DNA from: Thiobacillus sp.
GTDB lineage: Bacteria > Pseudomonadota > Gammaproteobacteria > Burkholderiales > Thiobacillaceae
Reading direction: 5' to 3'
Length of the DNA: 46,257 bases
Assembly: GCA_013335435.1 (NCBI GenBank)
Contig: JAAXVP010000002.1
Location: forward strand, 1-46,257
In this document: one piece after another, positions 1 through 8,796 of the stretch
Layout of the letters: each line of letters starts with the position of its first letter
How positions within the stretch are numbered: position 1 is the stretch's first letter
Position numbers and translations under genes: made by a program
The notes under the pieces: model-generated
Databases searched by the model: none
Told to the model about the DNA's origin: nothing
Seen by the model: the letters and a program-made list of their open reading frames with translations, nothing else

Positions 1-23
1 TATTGCGTTTCCCCTGCTGTGCT

Positions 24-44
24 ATACCGACATAAATTCGGTAT
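24..44. repeat. Inverted repeat ATACCGA-N7-TCGGTAT
   Basis: Perfect 7-base arms (24-30 and 38-44) are separated by seven bases. The repeat ends five bases before the Shine-Dalgarno-like CAGGAG (49-54) of the small ORF at 61. It could be an operator half-site pair or a weak 5' leader hairpin. No family of regulator is recognised. Confidence 0.4.
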
Positions 45-60
45 CACACAGGAGTTCGTG

Positions 61-237
61 ATGAATCCCGACCCGGAACAACTCCAGGCCAATCAAGCTT
101 TACCACCACCAGTTGAACGGTTGCTGACGGGTCTTTGGCAGCAACGGGAGGAGTTGGGGTTGATCGCCGACGAATTGCTGGCCATTTTCCGCAGTCATGG
201 CATGACCCCGCCCCAGGACGAGGGAACTCACGTCTGA
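61..237 (+). CDS. Small hypothetical protein (58 aa)
   Basis: I do not recognise this protein. The ATG at 61 is preceded by CAGGAG with a 6-base spacing, which is why it is preferred over an in-frame ATG at 19. The product is acidic and Leu/Glu-rich, with no signal peptide, membrane segment or cysteine. A central stretch (about residues 15-45, PPVERLLTGLWQQREELG) looks amphipathic and helical. It converges on icd, whose stop lies 12 bases away, with no terminator between them. Coding is supported by the ribosome-binding site and high third-position GC; function is unknown. Confidence 0.55.
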   Translation: MNPDPEQLQANQALPPPVERLLTGLWQQREELGLIADELLAIFRSHGMTPPQDEGTHV

Positions 238-249
238 GGCGGTATCCGG

Positions 250-1488
<1,239 letters not shown>

Positions 1489-1514
1489 GATAACTCCTGG
1501 TAATTACGCAAAAA

Positions 1515-2138
1515 ATGAGTCGCATCATCCTGTTCAACAAGCCCTATGGCGTGCTGAGTCAATTCACCAGCGAGGACGGCCATCCGGGGTTGAAGGAATT
1601 CATCGACCTGTCGGGTTTCTATGCCGCCGGCCGGCTGGATGCGGACAGCGAAGGTTTGCTTATTCTAACCGACGACGGGGGGCTACAGCACCGGCTTGCC
1701 CATCCTAGGTTCGGCAAGGAAAAGACCTATCTGGTCCAGGTCGAGGGCGAGCCTACCGAACCGGCACTGGAACTGTTACGGCGCGGCGTCGACCTGGGTG
1801 ATTTCATCACCCGGCCAGCCATGGCACGGCGCATCGCCGAACCGGCCGGACTTTGGCCACGCGACCCGCCGGTACGCTTTCGCAAGGCCATCCCGACCTA
1901 CTGGATCGAACTTACCATCCGCGAGGGCAAGAACCGCCAGGTGCGCCGGATGACCGCCAAGGTCGGTTTACCCACCCTGCGCCTGATCCGCTGGCGGCTC
2001 GGCGACTGGACCCTGGATGGCCTGGCGCCGGGCGCGTGGCGTCAGGAGGAAGTCAACCCGCCACGATCCGCTCGCGCCACTGGCGGGCGTGACGGACAAG
2101 CAGGGCCTCGTCGATGGAAAGGCAGCGGCCGTCCTTGA
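1515..2138 (+). CDS. rluE: 23S rRNA pseudouridine(2457) synthase, RluE type
   Basis: RsuA/RluB/RluE-type pseudouridine synthase that isomerises a uridine in 23S rRNA helix 89. The catalytic-Asp motif [17 protein letters not shown] is at residues 38-54, followed by [11 protein letters not shown] and the conserved [22 protein letters not shown]. There is no N-terminal S4 domain and the protein begins directly with [14 protein letters not shown], which fits RluE rather than RluB or RsuA. The last 28 codons (low complexity, Arg/Gly-rich) overlap the 3' end of the convergent deaminase gene by 86 bases, so the tail may be a recent extension. No clear Shine-Dalgarno sequence precedes the ATG. Confidence 0.9.
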   Translation: MSRIILFNKPYGVLSQFTSEDGHPGLKEFIDLSGFYAAGRLDADSEGLLILTDDGGLQHRLAHPRFGKEKTYLVQVEGEPTEPALELLRRGVDLGDFITRPAMARRIAEPAGLWPRDPPVRFRKAIPTYWIELTIREGKNRQVRRMTAKVGLPTLRLIRWRLGDWTLDGLAPGAWRQEEVNPPRSARATGGRDGQAGPRRWKGSGRP

Positions 2139-3378
2139 CCACCATCTCGCCCGCCACCCAGACGTGGCGAACCTGTTCGCGGCCGGCACTGTAGACCAGT
2201 TGGGAGATGGGGTCGTAGCAGGGCTGCATGGCGGCCCCGGACAGGTCGACCGCGACGATGTCGGCCTGCTTGCCCGGCAACAGGGAACCGATCTGGCTGT
2301 CGAGACCCAGTGCCTTGGCACCGTTCAGGGTGGCCATGGCCAGGGCGGCATGGGCCGGTACGGCGTCGGCGCGACCGGACATGCCCTTGGCCAGAAGGGC
2401 CGCCAGGCGTGTTTCCTCGAACACGTCCAGACGATTGTTGCTGGCGGCCCCATCGGTGCCGACGCCGATGTTGACCCCGGCGTCGAGCAAACGTGTCTTG
2501 GGTGCAACGCCGTTGGCCAGTTTGAGGTTGGAACTGGGGCAATGGGCAATGTGACAACCCTGCTCTGACAGCAGAGCGATCTCCTCGTCGTTCAGGTGCA
2601 CGGCGTGGACGCCTACGAACTGGGGCCCAAGCAGGCCGAGCCGATGCAAGCGCTCCAGCGGCCTGGCCTTGTAGGTCTCCAGGCTCTGGCGAATCTCGTC
2701 ATGGGTTTCGTGTACGTGCATGTGGATGGGCAAATCCAGCTGCGCCGCATAGGTCTGCACCTTCTCCAGGGTCTTGTCGCCGCAGGAATAGGGGGCATGG
2801 GGTGCCAGACAGAATGACACCAACGGCTGGTGCCTGTAGGCATCGCGCACTTCCATGCCCTTGAGCAGGTAGCCGTCCGGGTCGGCGGCCCAGGCGGAGG
2901 GGTGATCGATCACGATGATGCCCGAGGCGACGCGCATCTTCGCTTCCAGGGCCGCCTCGATGGTGGCGTCCGGAAAGAAGTACATGTCGTTGAAACAGGT
3001 GACGCCACCCCGGAGCATTTCGATGCAGGCCAGCCGGCTGCCGTCCATGACGAATTCCGGTGACATCCAGCGTCCCTCGGCGGGCCAGATGTGGTCGTTC
3101 AGCCAGGTCATCAGGGGCTGGTCGTCGGCGAACCCGCGCAACAGGGCCATGGCGGCATGGGTATGCAGGTTGACCAGTCCAGGCATGAGGGCGTGGCCTG
3201 GCAGGCGTACGCGTTCCCGGAACAGGTAGCGAATGTCCGCGTCGTGGCTTGGCAGTATGTCCTGGATACGGCCTTCGCCGACGATCAGGCTGTGATGCTC
3301 GAGCACCTTGCCGGACGGTTCCACGGGTACGATCCATTCGGCATCGATGCGGAGGTCTACTACAGTTTGGTTACGCAT
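2053..3378 (-). CDS. mtaD: 5-methylthioadenosine/S-adenosylhomocysteine deaminase family amidohydrolase
   Basis: TRZ/ATZ-type metal-dependent amidohydrolase of 441 residues. Family members deaminate methylthioadenosine or S-adenosylhomocysteine to the inosine derivative. Metal and substrate motifs appear in order: [36 protein letters not shown] and [29 protein letters not shown] near the C-terminus is the usual beta-sandwich return segment. The ATG at 3378 begins [18 protein letters not shown]. The 3' end overlaps rluE tail to tail. The substrate cannot be fixed from sequence; guanine or other purine/pyrimidine deaminases of the superfamily are alternatives, but the length and motifs favour MtaD. 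Confidence 0.85.
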   Translation of the reverse strand: MRNQTVVDLRIDAEWIVPVEPSGKVLEHHSLIVGEGRIQDILPSHDADIRYLFRERVRLPGHALMPGLVNLHTHAAMALLRGFADDQPLMTWLNDHIWPAEGRWMSPEFVMDGSRLACIEMLRGGVTCFNDMYFFPDATIEAALEAKMRVASGIIVIDHPSAWAADPDGYLLKGMEVRDAYRHQPLVSFCLAPHAPYSCGDKTLEKVQTYAAQLDLPIHMHVHETHDEIRQSLETYKARPLERLHRLGLLGPQFVGVHAVHLNDEEIALLSEQGCHIAHCPSSNLKLANGVAPKTRLLDAGVNIGVGTDGAASNNRLDVFEETRLAALLAKGMSGRADAVPAHAALAMATLNGAKALGLDSQIGSLLPGKQADIVAVDLSGAAMQPCYDPISQLVYSAGREQVRHVWVAGEMVVKDGRCLSIDEALLVRHARQWRERIVAG

Positions 3379-3417
3379 GCCGGAATGCTATTCATGTGTC
3401 ATCGAGCCGGCAAGCGC

Positions 3418-3444
3418 GAAAAAAATGCGCCCCGAGGGGCGCAT
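3418..3444 (-). terminator. Rho-independent terminator of the 3495-3857 gene
   Basis: Perfect stem ATGCGCCCC/GGGGCGCAT (3425-3433 and 3436-3444) with a 2-base spacer. On the minus strand it is followed by a run of T (the A-run at 3419-3425 on the plus strand). It lies 50 bases past the stop of the small secreted protein and before the deaminase start. It is nearly the same hairpin as the one after the 4061-5302 gene. Confidence 0.85.
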
Positions 3445-3494
3445 CCTGTGTGTCCAATTGATTTGGGCGCCTGCGTGCAGACGCCGCCATTCAA

Positions 3495-3857
3495 TCAGTG
3501 CTTGCTGAGGCAGAAGCTGACCAGGGGATGGACGTATTCAGGGGCCTTGGCCTGGACCGGAGCAGGCGCCGCAACGACGACCGGAGCGGGAGCCGGAGCG
3601 GGTTCGACCACTACCACCGGAGCGGGAGCCGGAGCGGGTTCGACCACTACCACCGGGGCCGGCTTCGTCTCTGCCTTGCAGTCGGTATCGAACAGGCCTT
3701 GGCCGGGACAGCCGATAGTCCGGTACAAGTCGTAACCGGCGGTCATGCCAGTCGAACTGGCTTCATTGGCCGGGTTGTAGTAGGAATCGGCATGGGCGAT
3801 ACCGACAGCGGCAAAGCCGGCGAACAAGGTACTCAGAGCGATACGGGTGGCGTTCAT
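3495..3857 (-). CDS. Small secreted proline-rich protein, paralogue of the next gene's N-terminus
   Basis: Not a named family. The 120 residues begin with a Sec signal peptide (MNATRIALSTLFAGFAAVG, predicted cleavage after AHA at 23). A short conserved block follows, YYNPANEASSTGM to DLYRTIGCPGQGLFD (about 26-60), with two cysteines. Next comes a Pro/Ala/Val segment with a 12-residue unit VVVVEPAPAPAP present twice and a third degenerate copy, then a C-terminus with one cysteine. The YYxPxNxAS...DLYxTIGCPGxGLxD block recurs in the larger protein at 4061-5302, so the two are related. AGGAG six bases before the ATG fixes the start. A periplasmic or envelope location is inferred; function is unknown. 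Confidence 0.75.
   Translation of the reverse strand: MNATRIALSTLFAGFAAVGIAHADSYYNPANEASSTGMTAGYDLYRTIGCPGQGLFDTDCKAETKPAPVVVVEPAPAPAPVVVVEPAPAPAPVVVAAPAPVQAKAPEYVHPLVSFCLSKH
3581..3652. repeat. Perfect 36-bp tandem duplication
   Basis: Positions 3581-3616 and 3617-3652 are identical. Each unit encodes 12 residues of the Pro/Ala/Val segment, so copy-number change would keep the reading frame. The exact identity of the copies suggests a recent slippage or unequal crossover event. Confidence 0.85.
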
Positions 3858-3997
3858 GGTTTACTCCTGTTTAGAAAAATCAAATATTCAAATATTGTAA
3901 GTTGCTACGCCATTGTAATGCGATAGTCGAGGTTCGCATCGACACAAAGTACGGATCGGCGTGGTGCTTGCGTACCACACGGTGGAGTTGTCACGAC

Positions 3998-4023
3998 AAA
4001 AAAATGCGCCCTTGCGGGCGCAT
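3998..4023 (-). terminator. Rho-independent terminator of the 4061-5302 gene
   Basis: Stem ATGCGCCC/GGGCGCAT (4004-4011 and 4016-4023) with loop TTGC, followed on the minus strand by a seven-base T tract. It sits 37 bases past the stop codon. Confidence 0.85.
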
Positions 4024-4060
4024 TCAGGTTTCCTGTGCCAGGAAGCGGTGCAGGCACTGG

Positions 4061-5302
4061 TTACTTCATGCTGACGCCCAGGGCCTTGACGGTCTCGGCG
4101 GTGATGTAGCCGTCGGCCGGAAGTCCCTTGGCACGCTGGTAGGCCGTCACGGCATTCATGGTCTGGCTGTCCAGCTTGCCGGTGATGGCGGTGTTGTAGC
4201 CAGCCGCCTGCAAGGCCTTCTGGATTTCGGCGATCTTCTCCGGGGTGGCGTTGACGTCGCACAGGATCTGGGCCCAGTACTCCTGTGCCGGGCTGACCTG
4301 AACCTGTTGCTGCACGGTCGTGTACTCGGCGGGAACGGGAACGCGCTTTTCGGTCGCCGGGGTGACCATGGTCATGACTTCGCGCATATAGTCGACCGGC
4401 ACGACCTTGGTCACGGTGGTGGTGGGCTTCACCAGCTTGGTGATTTCACGCTCGCCGTACTCGGCCGGTACTTCGATGGTGCGGGTGGTCGCCGGGGTCT
4501 TCAGGACGGTCTTCTTGATCGTGGTGTATTCGGCCGGGATGTCTTCGTAGCGTACCGTGGCGGGGGTTTTCAGAACTTCACGGGTAACGGTCTGGTATTC
4601 GGCCGGAACCTCGACCAGGCAGAAAATCTCACCGGTCTTGGCATCGACCATCTGAACATTGCTTGCCGTGCCGGGTTTCCAGGTCGTGTAGGCCTCGCGG
4701 ACAAGTTTCCGCTCGGAAACGGTTTCATAGACGGCAGGCACTTCGATGGCCTTCTTGCTGGCCGGCTTGGCCACGACGCGTTCCTCGACGTTTTCATAGA
4801 CGGCAGGCACTTCCTCGATACGGGTGCCGGCCGGCTTCACCACGACGCGCTCCTTGACCGTCTCGTAGACGGCGGGCACGACTTCCTGGATTTCCTCGCT
4901 CAGGACGTGCACCTTCACGGCTTTGTAGACGGGCGGCACGATCTCGATGCGCTCACCGGCTTCCTTGGCCAATTTCTGGGTGCTCTCGGTACGGTATACC
5001 GGATCCTTGATAATCTTGGCATAGCACTCGCCAGGCTTGGCCTTGGGCATGTCGCCGGTGGCCTTGGCAGGGGCCGGTGCCGGTGCAGGCTTGGGCGTGT
5101 CGCCCTTGCAAACGGGATCGAGCAGGCCACGGCCCGGGCAGCCGATGGTCATGTACAAATCCTTGCCGACGGTGGTGCCGGTTGCGCTGGCAGCATTTGT
5201 CGGGTCGTAATACGGTGTGCCGGTCGCCTCGGCGCGGACAATGCCAGCGGAAGCGAGGGCGATAGTCAAAGAACTCGTGACCAGTAGGGCTGCGCGCATC
5301 AT
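4061..5302 (-). CDS. Secreted VPAxY-repeat protein with C-terminal peptidoglycan-binding domain
   Basis: 413 residues. The signal peptide runs to about VRA at 24. The block shared with the small protein follows (YYDPTNAASATGT to DLYMTIGCPGRGLLD, about 31-63), then a Pro/Ala linker. About nine tandem units of 22-25 residues, consensus (I/V)x(V/I)PAxYxTVxxxVxxxPA, span roughly 119-330; the fourth is interrupted by a longer insert. The last 68 residues (AEIQKALQAAGYNTAITGKL, then TMNAVTAYQRAKGLPADGYI) are a PG_binding_1 domain. AAGGAG four bases before ATG 5302 fixes the start. The architecture suggests an envelope protein anchored to murein with a repetitive outward segment. It has its own terminator and a close relative downstream. 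Function is unknown. Confidence 0.85.
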   Translation of the reverse strand: MMRAALLVTSSLTIALASAGIVRAEATGTPYYDPTNAASATGTTVGKDLYMTIGCPGRGLLDPVCKGDTPKPAPAPAPAKATGDMPKAKPGECYAKIIKDPVYRTESTQKLAKEAGERIEIVPPVYKAVKVHVLSEEIQEVVPAVYETVKERVVVKPAGTRIEEVPAVYENVEERVVAKPASKKAIEVPAVYETVSERKLVREAYTTWKPGTASNVQMVDAKTGEIFCLVEVPAEYQTVTREVLKTPATVRYEDIPAEYTTIKKTVLKTPATTRTIEVPAEYGEREITKLVKPTTTVTKVVPVDYMREVMTMVTPATEKRVPVPAEYTTVQQQVQVSPAQEYWAQILCDVNATPEKIAEIQKALQAAGYNTAITGKLDSQTMNAVTAYQRAKGLPADGYITAETVKALGVSMK

Positions 5303-5506
5303 TATTCTCCTTGTAAGAAAACGCTATATTCCAGCAAAAATATTACCGGATCGGCTTGAGTATTCTATTACTTGGGAATGGTTTGTGCTGCCCCACAAAT
5401 TGCGGAGGGAAGCTGGTATATGCGTACTGACTGGCTTGGGCTGTGGATTTTGGCGATTGATATCCGAACGCCAAGCGGATTCCGGATGGTGAAAATCTGG
5501 TACGGC

Positions 5507-5536
5507 AATAAAAAACCGCCCGAAGGCGGCTTTTTA
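5507..5536 (-). terminator. Rho-independent terminator downstream of efp
   Basis: Stem CCGCC/GGCGG (5516-5520 and 5525-5529) with a short CGAA-type loop. An A tract lies on its left and a T tract on its right, so it could work in both directions. Only efp, ending at 5556, reads into it. The 253 bases between the two flanking genes (5303-5555) otherwise show only AT-rich upstream sequence of the secreted protein. Confidence 0.8.
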
Positions 5537-5555
5537 TTGGCTGGCGCGGGGCGGT

Positions 5556-6116
5556 TTACTTGACCCGGCTGCGGTACTCGCCGGTACCGGTGTCGATTTC
5601 GATCTTGTCGCCGATTTCAACGAAGGCGGGAACGGAAATCGTGTGGCCGGTAGGCTTGATGCGGGCCGGCTTCATGACCTTGCCGGAGGTGTCGCCCTTG
5701 ACGGCGGGTTCGGTGTACTCGACCTCGCGCACCACGGAAGAGGGCATGTTGACGGTGATCGCCTTGCCTTCATAGAACACCACTTCGCAGGGCATGGCGT
5801 CTTCCAGGTAGTTCAGCATGTCGCCCAGGTTGTCGGGTTCGATCTCGTACTGGTTGTATTCGCTGTCCATGAACACGTACATGGGATCGGCGAAGTAGGA
5901 ATAGGTGCATTCCTTGCGGTCCAGGGTGACGGTGTCGAACTTCTCGTCGGCCTTGTACACGGTTTCCGTGCCGGCGCCTGTGAGCAGGTTCTTCATCTTC
6001 ATCTTGACCACGGAGGCGTTGCGGCCCGATTTGGAGAATTCGGCCTTCTGGACCACCAGCGGGTCGTTGCCCACCATGATGACGTTGCCGGCGCGGAGTT
6101 CCTGTGCGGTTTTCAT
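5556..6116 (-). CDS. efp: Elongation factor P, arginine-rhamnosylated type
   Basis: Ribosome-bound factor that relieves stalling at polyproline by acting next to the P-site tRNA. The 186 residues give KOW, central OB and C-terminal OB domains. The modified loop reads SKSGRNAS and the tip residue is Arg32, counted from the ATG. This is the Pseudomonas/Neisseria-type EF-P that EarP glycosylates, not the lysine type modified by EpmA/B. The gene lies directly downstream of earP (47 bases). A TATAAT at 6153-6158 on the minus strand may give it its own promoter inside the earP 3' end. The polyproline-rich secreted proteins nearby are the kind of product that depends on EF-P. Confidence 0.97.
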   Translation of the reverse strand: MKTAQELRAGNVIMVGNDPLVVQKAEFSKSGRNASVVKMKMKNLLTGAGTETVYKADEKFDTVTLDRKECTYSYFADPMYVFMDSEYNQYEIEPDNLGDMLNYLEDAMPCEVVFYEGKAITVNMPSSVVREVEYTEPAVKGDTSGKVMKPARIKPTGHTISVPAFVEIGDKIEIDTGTGEYRSRVK

Positions 6117-6152
6117 GATCTGTTCGGAAAGTTGGTCGGTAAAAAGCCGGTA

Positions 6153-6158
6153 ATTATA
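6153..6158 (-). promoter_or_regulatory. Possible -10 element for efp
   Basis: TATAAT on the minus strand, about 37 bases before the efp ATG and next to the earP stop at 6164. No good -35 hexamer is visible at 16-18 bases (TGAAAA is the nearest). It would let the abundant EF-P be made in excess of the catalytic EarP. Confidence 0.35.
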
Positions 6159-6163
6159 TCTTT

Positions 6164-7312
6164 TTATTCCGATTTTTCATTACAGAATTTCACCAAATTG
6201 GCGGCCAGGTCGCCAACCCGATCCAGTCTGGTCTGCCAGTCGGCCGCTTGTTCCGGCCAACGGTCCCGGCGTGACCAGAATTCCGGCCAGGCCGGGCCGA
6301 CATCGCCATCATCGTTCCAAAGTAGCCAAAACCGCCGCAATGCCAGGGCATCGGCTTCGTCCAAACCGGTGCAATAAAGGTCGAGCAGGGCTTCGACCTT
6401 GGGTCGGTGGGCGGCGTCCTCCTGGCGGTAGGCCTGCCAGACCAGCGGCTTGCCGGCCCACATGGCGCGCACCAGGGAATCCTCGCCCCGGACGAAGTTG
6501 CCGTCGCACGCCCAGAGCAGGCGATCATAACTATCCTGGTCCAGCATCGGCAGGATATGGACGGTCAGCTTTCCACGCTCCAGGCGGTCACCGACCGACA
6601 CCCCGGCGCGGCCGAAGAACCGGTCCACGTCGGCCAATGCCTTGCCGGCCGGGACCAGGCAGCGAATCAGCTGTGTGCCGCTCGCCCAGGCGGCGAACAG
6701 ACTCTCGATGGCCAGGCTTTCGTAACTGAACAGGGACAGGCGTACTTCGTCCGGGCTTGCGGCCGGGATACCGAGCCCGCGCCAGAACGCATCGATGGCC
6801 CCGGCATCGGCCAGGAAGGCGTCACGCCGCCTGATCAACCAGGACTCCTTCAGTACGCCTCCGGTGCCCACGACATAGCCGGGCATGAAGAAATACTTGG
6901 TCAGGGGCAGGCGAGGGTGCGGCGACGGCAGCCCATGGCAGCCGGTCACCCAATCCTCCGCGCTCAGGTATTCCAGATTGAGCCAGAGCGGCTTGACCTG
7001 CCTTGAGGCCATAGCCTGCTCGTATTGTTCGGGCAAATGGCAGGCAAGCGCCTCGATCACGATTTCGGCGGGTTCGGCAGGAGGGAAAGGGGTGAGCCAG
7101 CGGCGAACCTCGACGCCACAGAAATTCTGGCTGTCCAGTGCCGGGACGATTTCCGGTCGGATATGGCGAAAACTTTCCAGATCGTCTACCCACAGGCGCA
7201 CCCGGATTCCGTATTCGGCAACCAGTTGGCGGGCCAGCCGCCAGGTGATGCCGATGTCACCGTAGTTGTCGATGACCGTGCAGAAGATATCCCAGCGCTG
7301 TCCGGCCGGCAT
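6164..7312 (-). CDS. earP: EF-P arginine rhamnosyltransferase EarP
   Basis: Inverting glycosyltransferase (formerly DUF2331) that transfers rhamnose from dTDP-rhamnose to Arg32 of EF-P. The 382 residues match the family. The N-terminal motif [20 protein letters not shown] carries the two conserved aspartates (here Asp15 and Asp19) of the DNxGDxG signature. The C-terminal nucleotide-sugar region contains [20 protein letters not shown], with the conserved RGEDS. It starts 6 bases after the stop of the flavin oxidoreductase gene (GAGG precedes the ATG) and is followed by its substrate gene efp, a known pairing. The dTDP-rhamnose genes are not in this window. Confidence 0.96.
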   Translation of the reverse strand: MPAGQRWDIFCTVIDNYGDIGITWRLARQLVAEYGIRVRLWVDDLESFRHIRPEIVPALDSQNFCGVEVRRWLTPFPPAEPAEIVIEALACHLPEQYEQAMASRQVKPLWLNLEYLSAEDWVTGCHGLPSPHPRLPLTKYFFMPGYVVGTGGVLKESWLIRRRDAFLADAGAIDAFWRGLGIPAASPDEVRLSLFSYESLAIESLFAAWASGTQLIRCLVPAGKALADVDRFFGRAGVSVGDRLERGKLTVHILPMLDQDSYDRLLWACDGNFVRGEDSLVRAMWAGKPLVWQAYRQEDAAHRPKVEALLDLYCTGLDEADALALRRFWLLWNDDGDVGPAWPEFWSRRDRWPEQAADWQTRLDRVGDLAANLVKFCNEKSE

Positions 7313-7318
7313 GATGCC

Positions 7319-8569
7319 TCAGGGGAGAAGGATCTTGCCGTCCTTGCTGTACTGGTAATCCTTGAACACGTGTTCCGCACTCAGGATGCTGTAGTTGCCG
7401 GCGTCGTCCTGGCGACTGGTGTCCTTGAGCCGGTAGGTGTAATGGCCACAGGTCCAGATGTCGAAGTTGCGCATGTGGGTGCACAGGCAGGTCTTGTCGT
7501 AGACCTTGATCTTCTTGGCATCGGGATGGGCGGCGACTTCGCGGTTGTAGGCGTCGATGTAGGCGCACTTGCCGTTGCTGTCGAGGACGTAGCCGTAGGC
7601 CTCGCAGTTGGGCCGGATGCCGGCGCCGATGCCGGGGCTGTTCTTGAGCATGCGCATCGGGTAGCCGGTCGGCGAGATGCCGTTGACCTCGATGTCGGCT
7701 TCGGAGGCCTTGAAGTATTCCTGCTTGACCTCTTCCGGCAGGCCGCATTCGCTGGAGACGGTGAAGCGGGTGGCGACCTGGACGGCGGCCGAGCCGGTCT
7801 CCAGGAAGCGGGTGGCGTCGCTGCCGGTGAAGATGCCGCCGGCCGGGATCACCGGGATATCCAGGTGCTCCGCCTTCAGCCACTCGATGACCTCGGTGTT
7901 GATGGTGGCGAGGTCGAACTTGTTCCAGTCGTCCAGGCCGAAGCCGAGGTGGCCGCCGGCCAGCGGGCCCTCGACCACGACGTAGTCGGGCAGGCGGTTG
8001 GTACGGGCGTTCTTGCGCAGGAAGAGCTGCAGGGCGCGCAGGGAGGAGACGATGATGCCGATCTTGACGTCGCGGAAGCGGGGATGCTCCTCGATCATGG
8101 CCAAGGAGCCGAGGTGCAGGCCGGCCGCCAGGGTGATGCCCTCGATGCCGGCGTCCAAGGCGGCGTTCAGGCGGACCTTGAGGGTCTCCCTGGGCGCGTT
8201 CATGGTCAGCTTTTCCATGCAGTTGATGAAGATCATGCCTTCACCACGCTTGGCCGCCATGGTCCTGCCGACGTGCAGGCGGGTGGCTTCCTCGATTTCG
8301 CCGAGATCGAACTTGATCTCGGTTTTATCCATGTTATCAACGTTGTACTTGTACTTCTTGAGCTTTCCCTTGACGAACTTGGTGTCGTAGCGCCGGTCCG
8401 CCACGGTGGGTAGCATGGCGTCCGAGATATGGCCGATGCCGCCCAGGCGGGCCGCCTCCAGAGCCAGGTCGGCGGTGGAGATGTCCACGCCCATGCCGCC
8501 GATCATGATCGGCACCAACTCTTTTTCGCCCAGTTTCAGGCGGAAATCATCCACACACTTCGTCGTCAT
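7319..8569 (-). CDS. Nitronate monooxygenase-like NAD(P)H-dependent flavin oxidoreductase
   Basis: TIM-barrel FMN protein of the 2-nitropropane dioxygenase/nitronate monooxygenase superfamily, 416 residues. Visible family features are the N-terminal IMIGGMGVDIST substrate/FMN strand, VVEGPLAGGHLGF, IPVIPAGGIFTG and the phosphate-binding GSAAVQVATRF. The last 100 residues form an unusual cysteine-rich extension (CEAYGYV...CAYIDAY...KTCLCTHMRNFDIWTCGHYTYR) not typical of nitronate monooxygenases, possibly a metal or Fe-S site. It is cotranscribed with earP (6-base gap). True substrate unknown; the nitronate name marks only the fold. Confidence 0.8.
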   Translation of the reverse strand: MTTKCVDDFRLKLGEKELVPIMIGGMGVDISTADLALEAARLGGIGHISDAMLPTVADRRYDTKFVKGKLKKYKYNVDNMDKTEIKFDLGEIEEATRLHVGRTMAAKRGEGMIFINCMEKLTMNAPRETLKVRLNAALDAGIEGITLAAGLHLGSLAMIEEHPRFRDVKIGIIVSSLRALQLFLRKNARTNRLPDYVVVEGPLAGGHLGFGLDDWNKFDLATINTEVIEWLKAEHLDIPVIPAGGIFTGSDATRFLETGSAAVQVATRFTVSSECGLPEEVKQEYFKASEADIEVNGISPTGYPMRMLKNSPGIGAGIRPNCEAYGYVLDSNGKCAYIDAYNREVAAHPDAKKIKVYDKTCLCTHMRNFDIWTCGHYTYRLKDTSRQDDAGNYSILSAEHVFKDYQYSKDGKILLP

Positions 8570-8635
8570 ATTCGGTCAACTCGTGCCTTGGTCGACGAAC
8601 GGCCGTCGGCGACCTGGCAAATATCAGGAGGGCGC

Positions 8636-8683
8636 ATGATACGGGTTTCCTTAAGGAACCGACAGAAAATTGCACTTATATGA
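8636..8683 (+). CDS. Possible 15-codon leader peptide
   Basis: A short ORF beginning MIRVSLRNRQ has the strong Shine-Dalgarno AGGAGG (8626-8631) four bases upstream of the ATG. Its TGA overlaps a second tiny ATG ORF (ATGA). It lies in the 227-base divergent gap between the flavin oxidoreductase and the radical SAM gene. It may be a leader or chance; no attenuator structure is obvious. Confidence 0.2.
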   Translation: MIRVSLRNRQKIALI

Positions 8684-8796
8684 ACCCGGTATCCAGTTGA
8701 CTTTGGTCAGCTGAAATAGTGCCCAGCCGGCAACCCGATTGGCCGCAGCTAAGAATACCGTGGTATCTTTTTATCTGTTTTCTTGCCTTGTTCCTC

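Noticed and set aside
3902-5287. 461-codon ORF on the plus strand with a repeating DGxHFLD pattern
   Set aside because: The pattern is the antisense image of the VPAxY repeats; the minus-strand gene has a signal peptide, ribosome-binding site and terminator.
7025-8413. 462-codon ORF on the plus strand
   Set aside because: Antisense of earP and the flavin oxidoreductase; no start signal and no recognisable domain.
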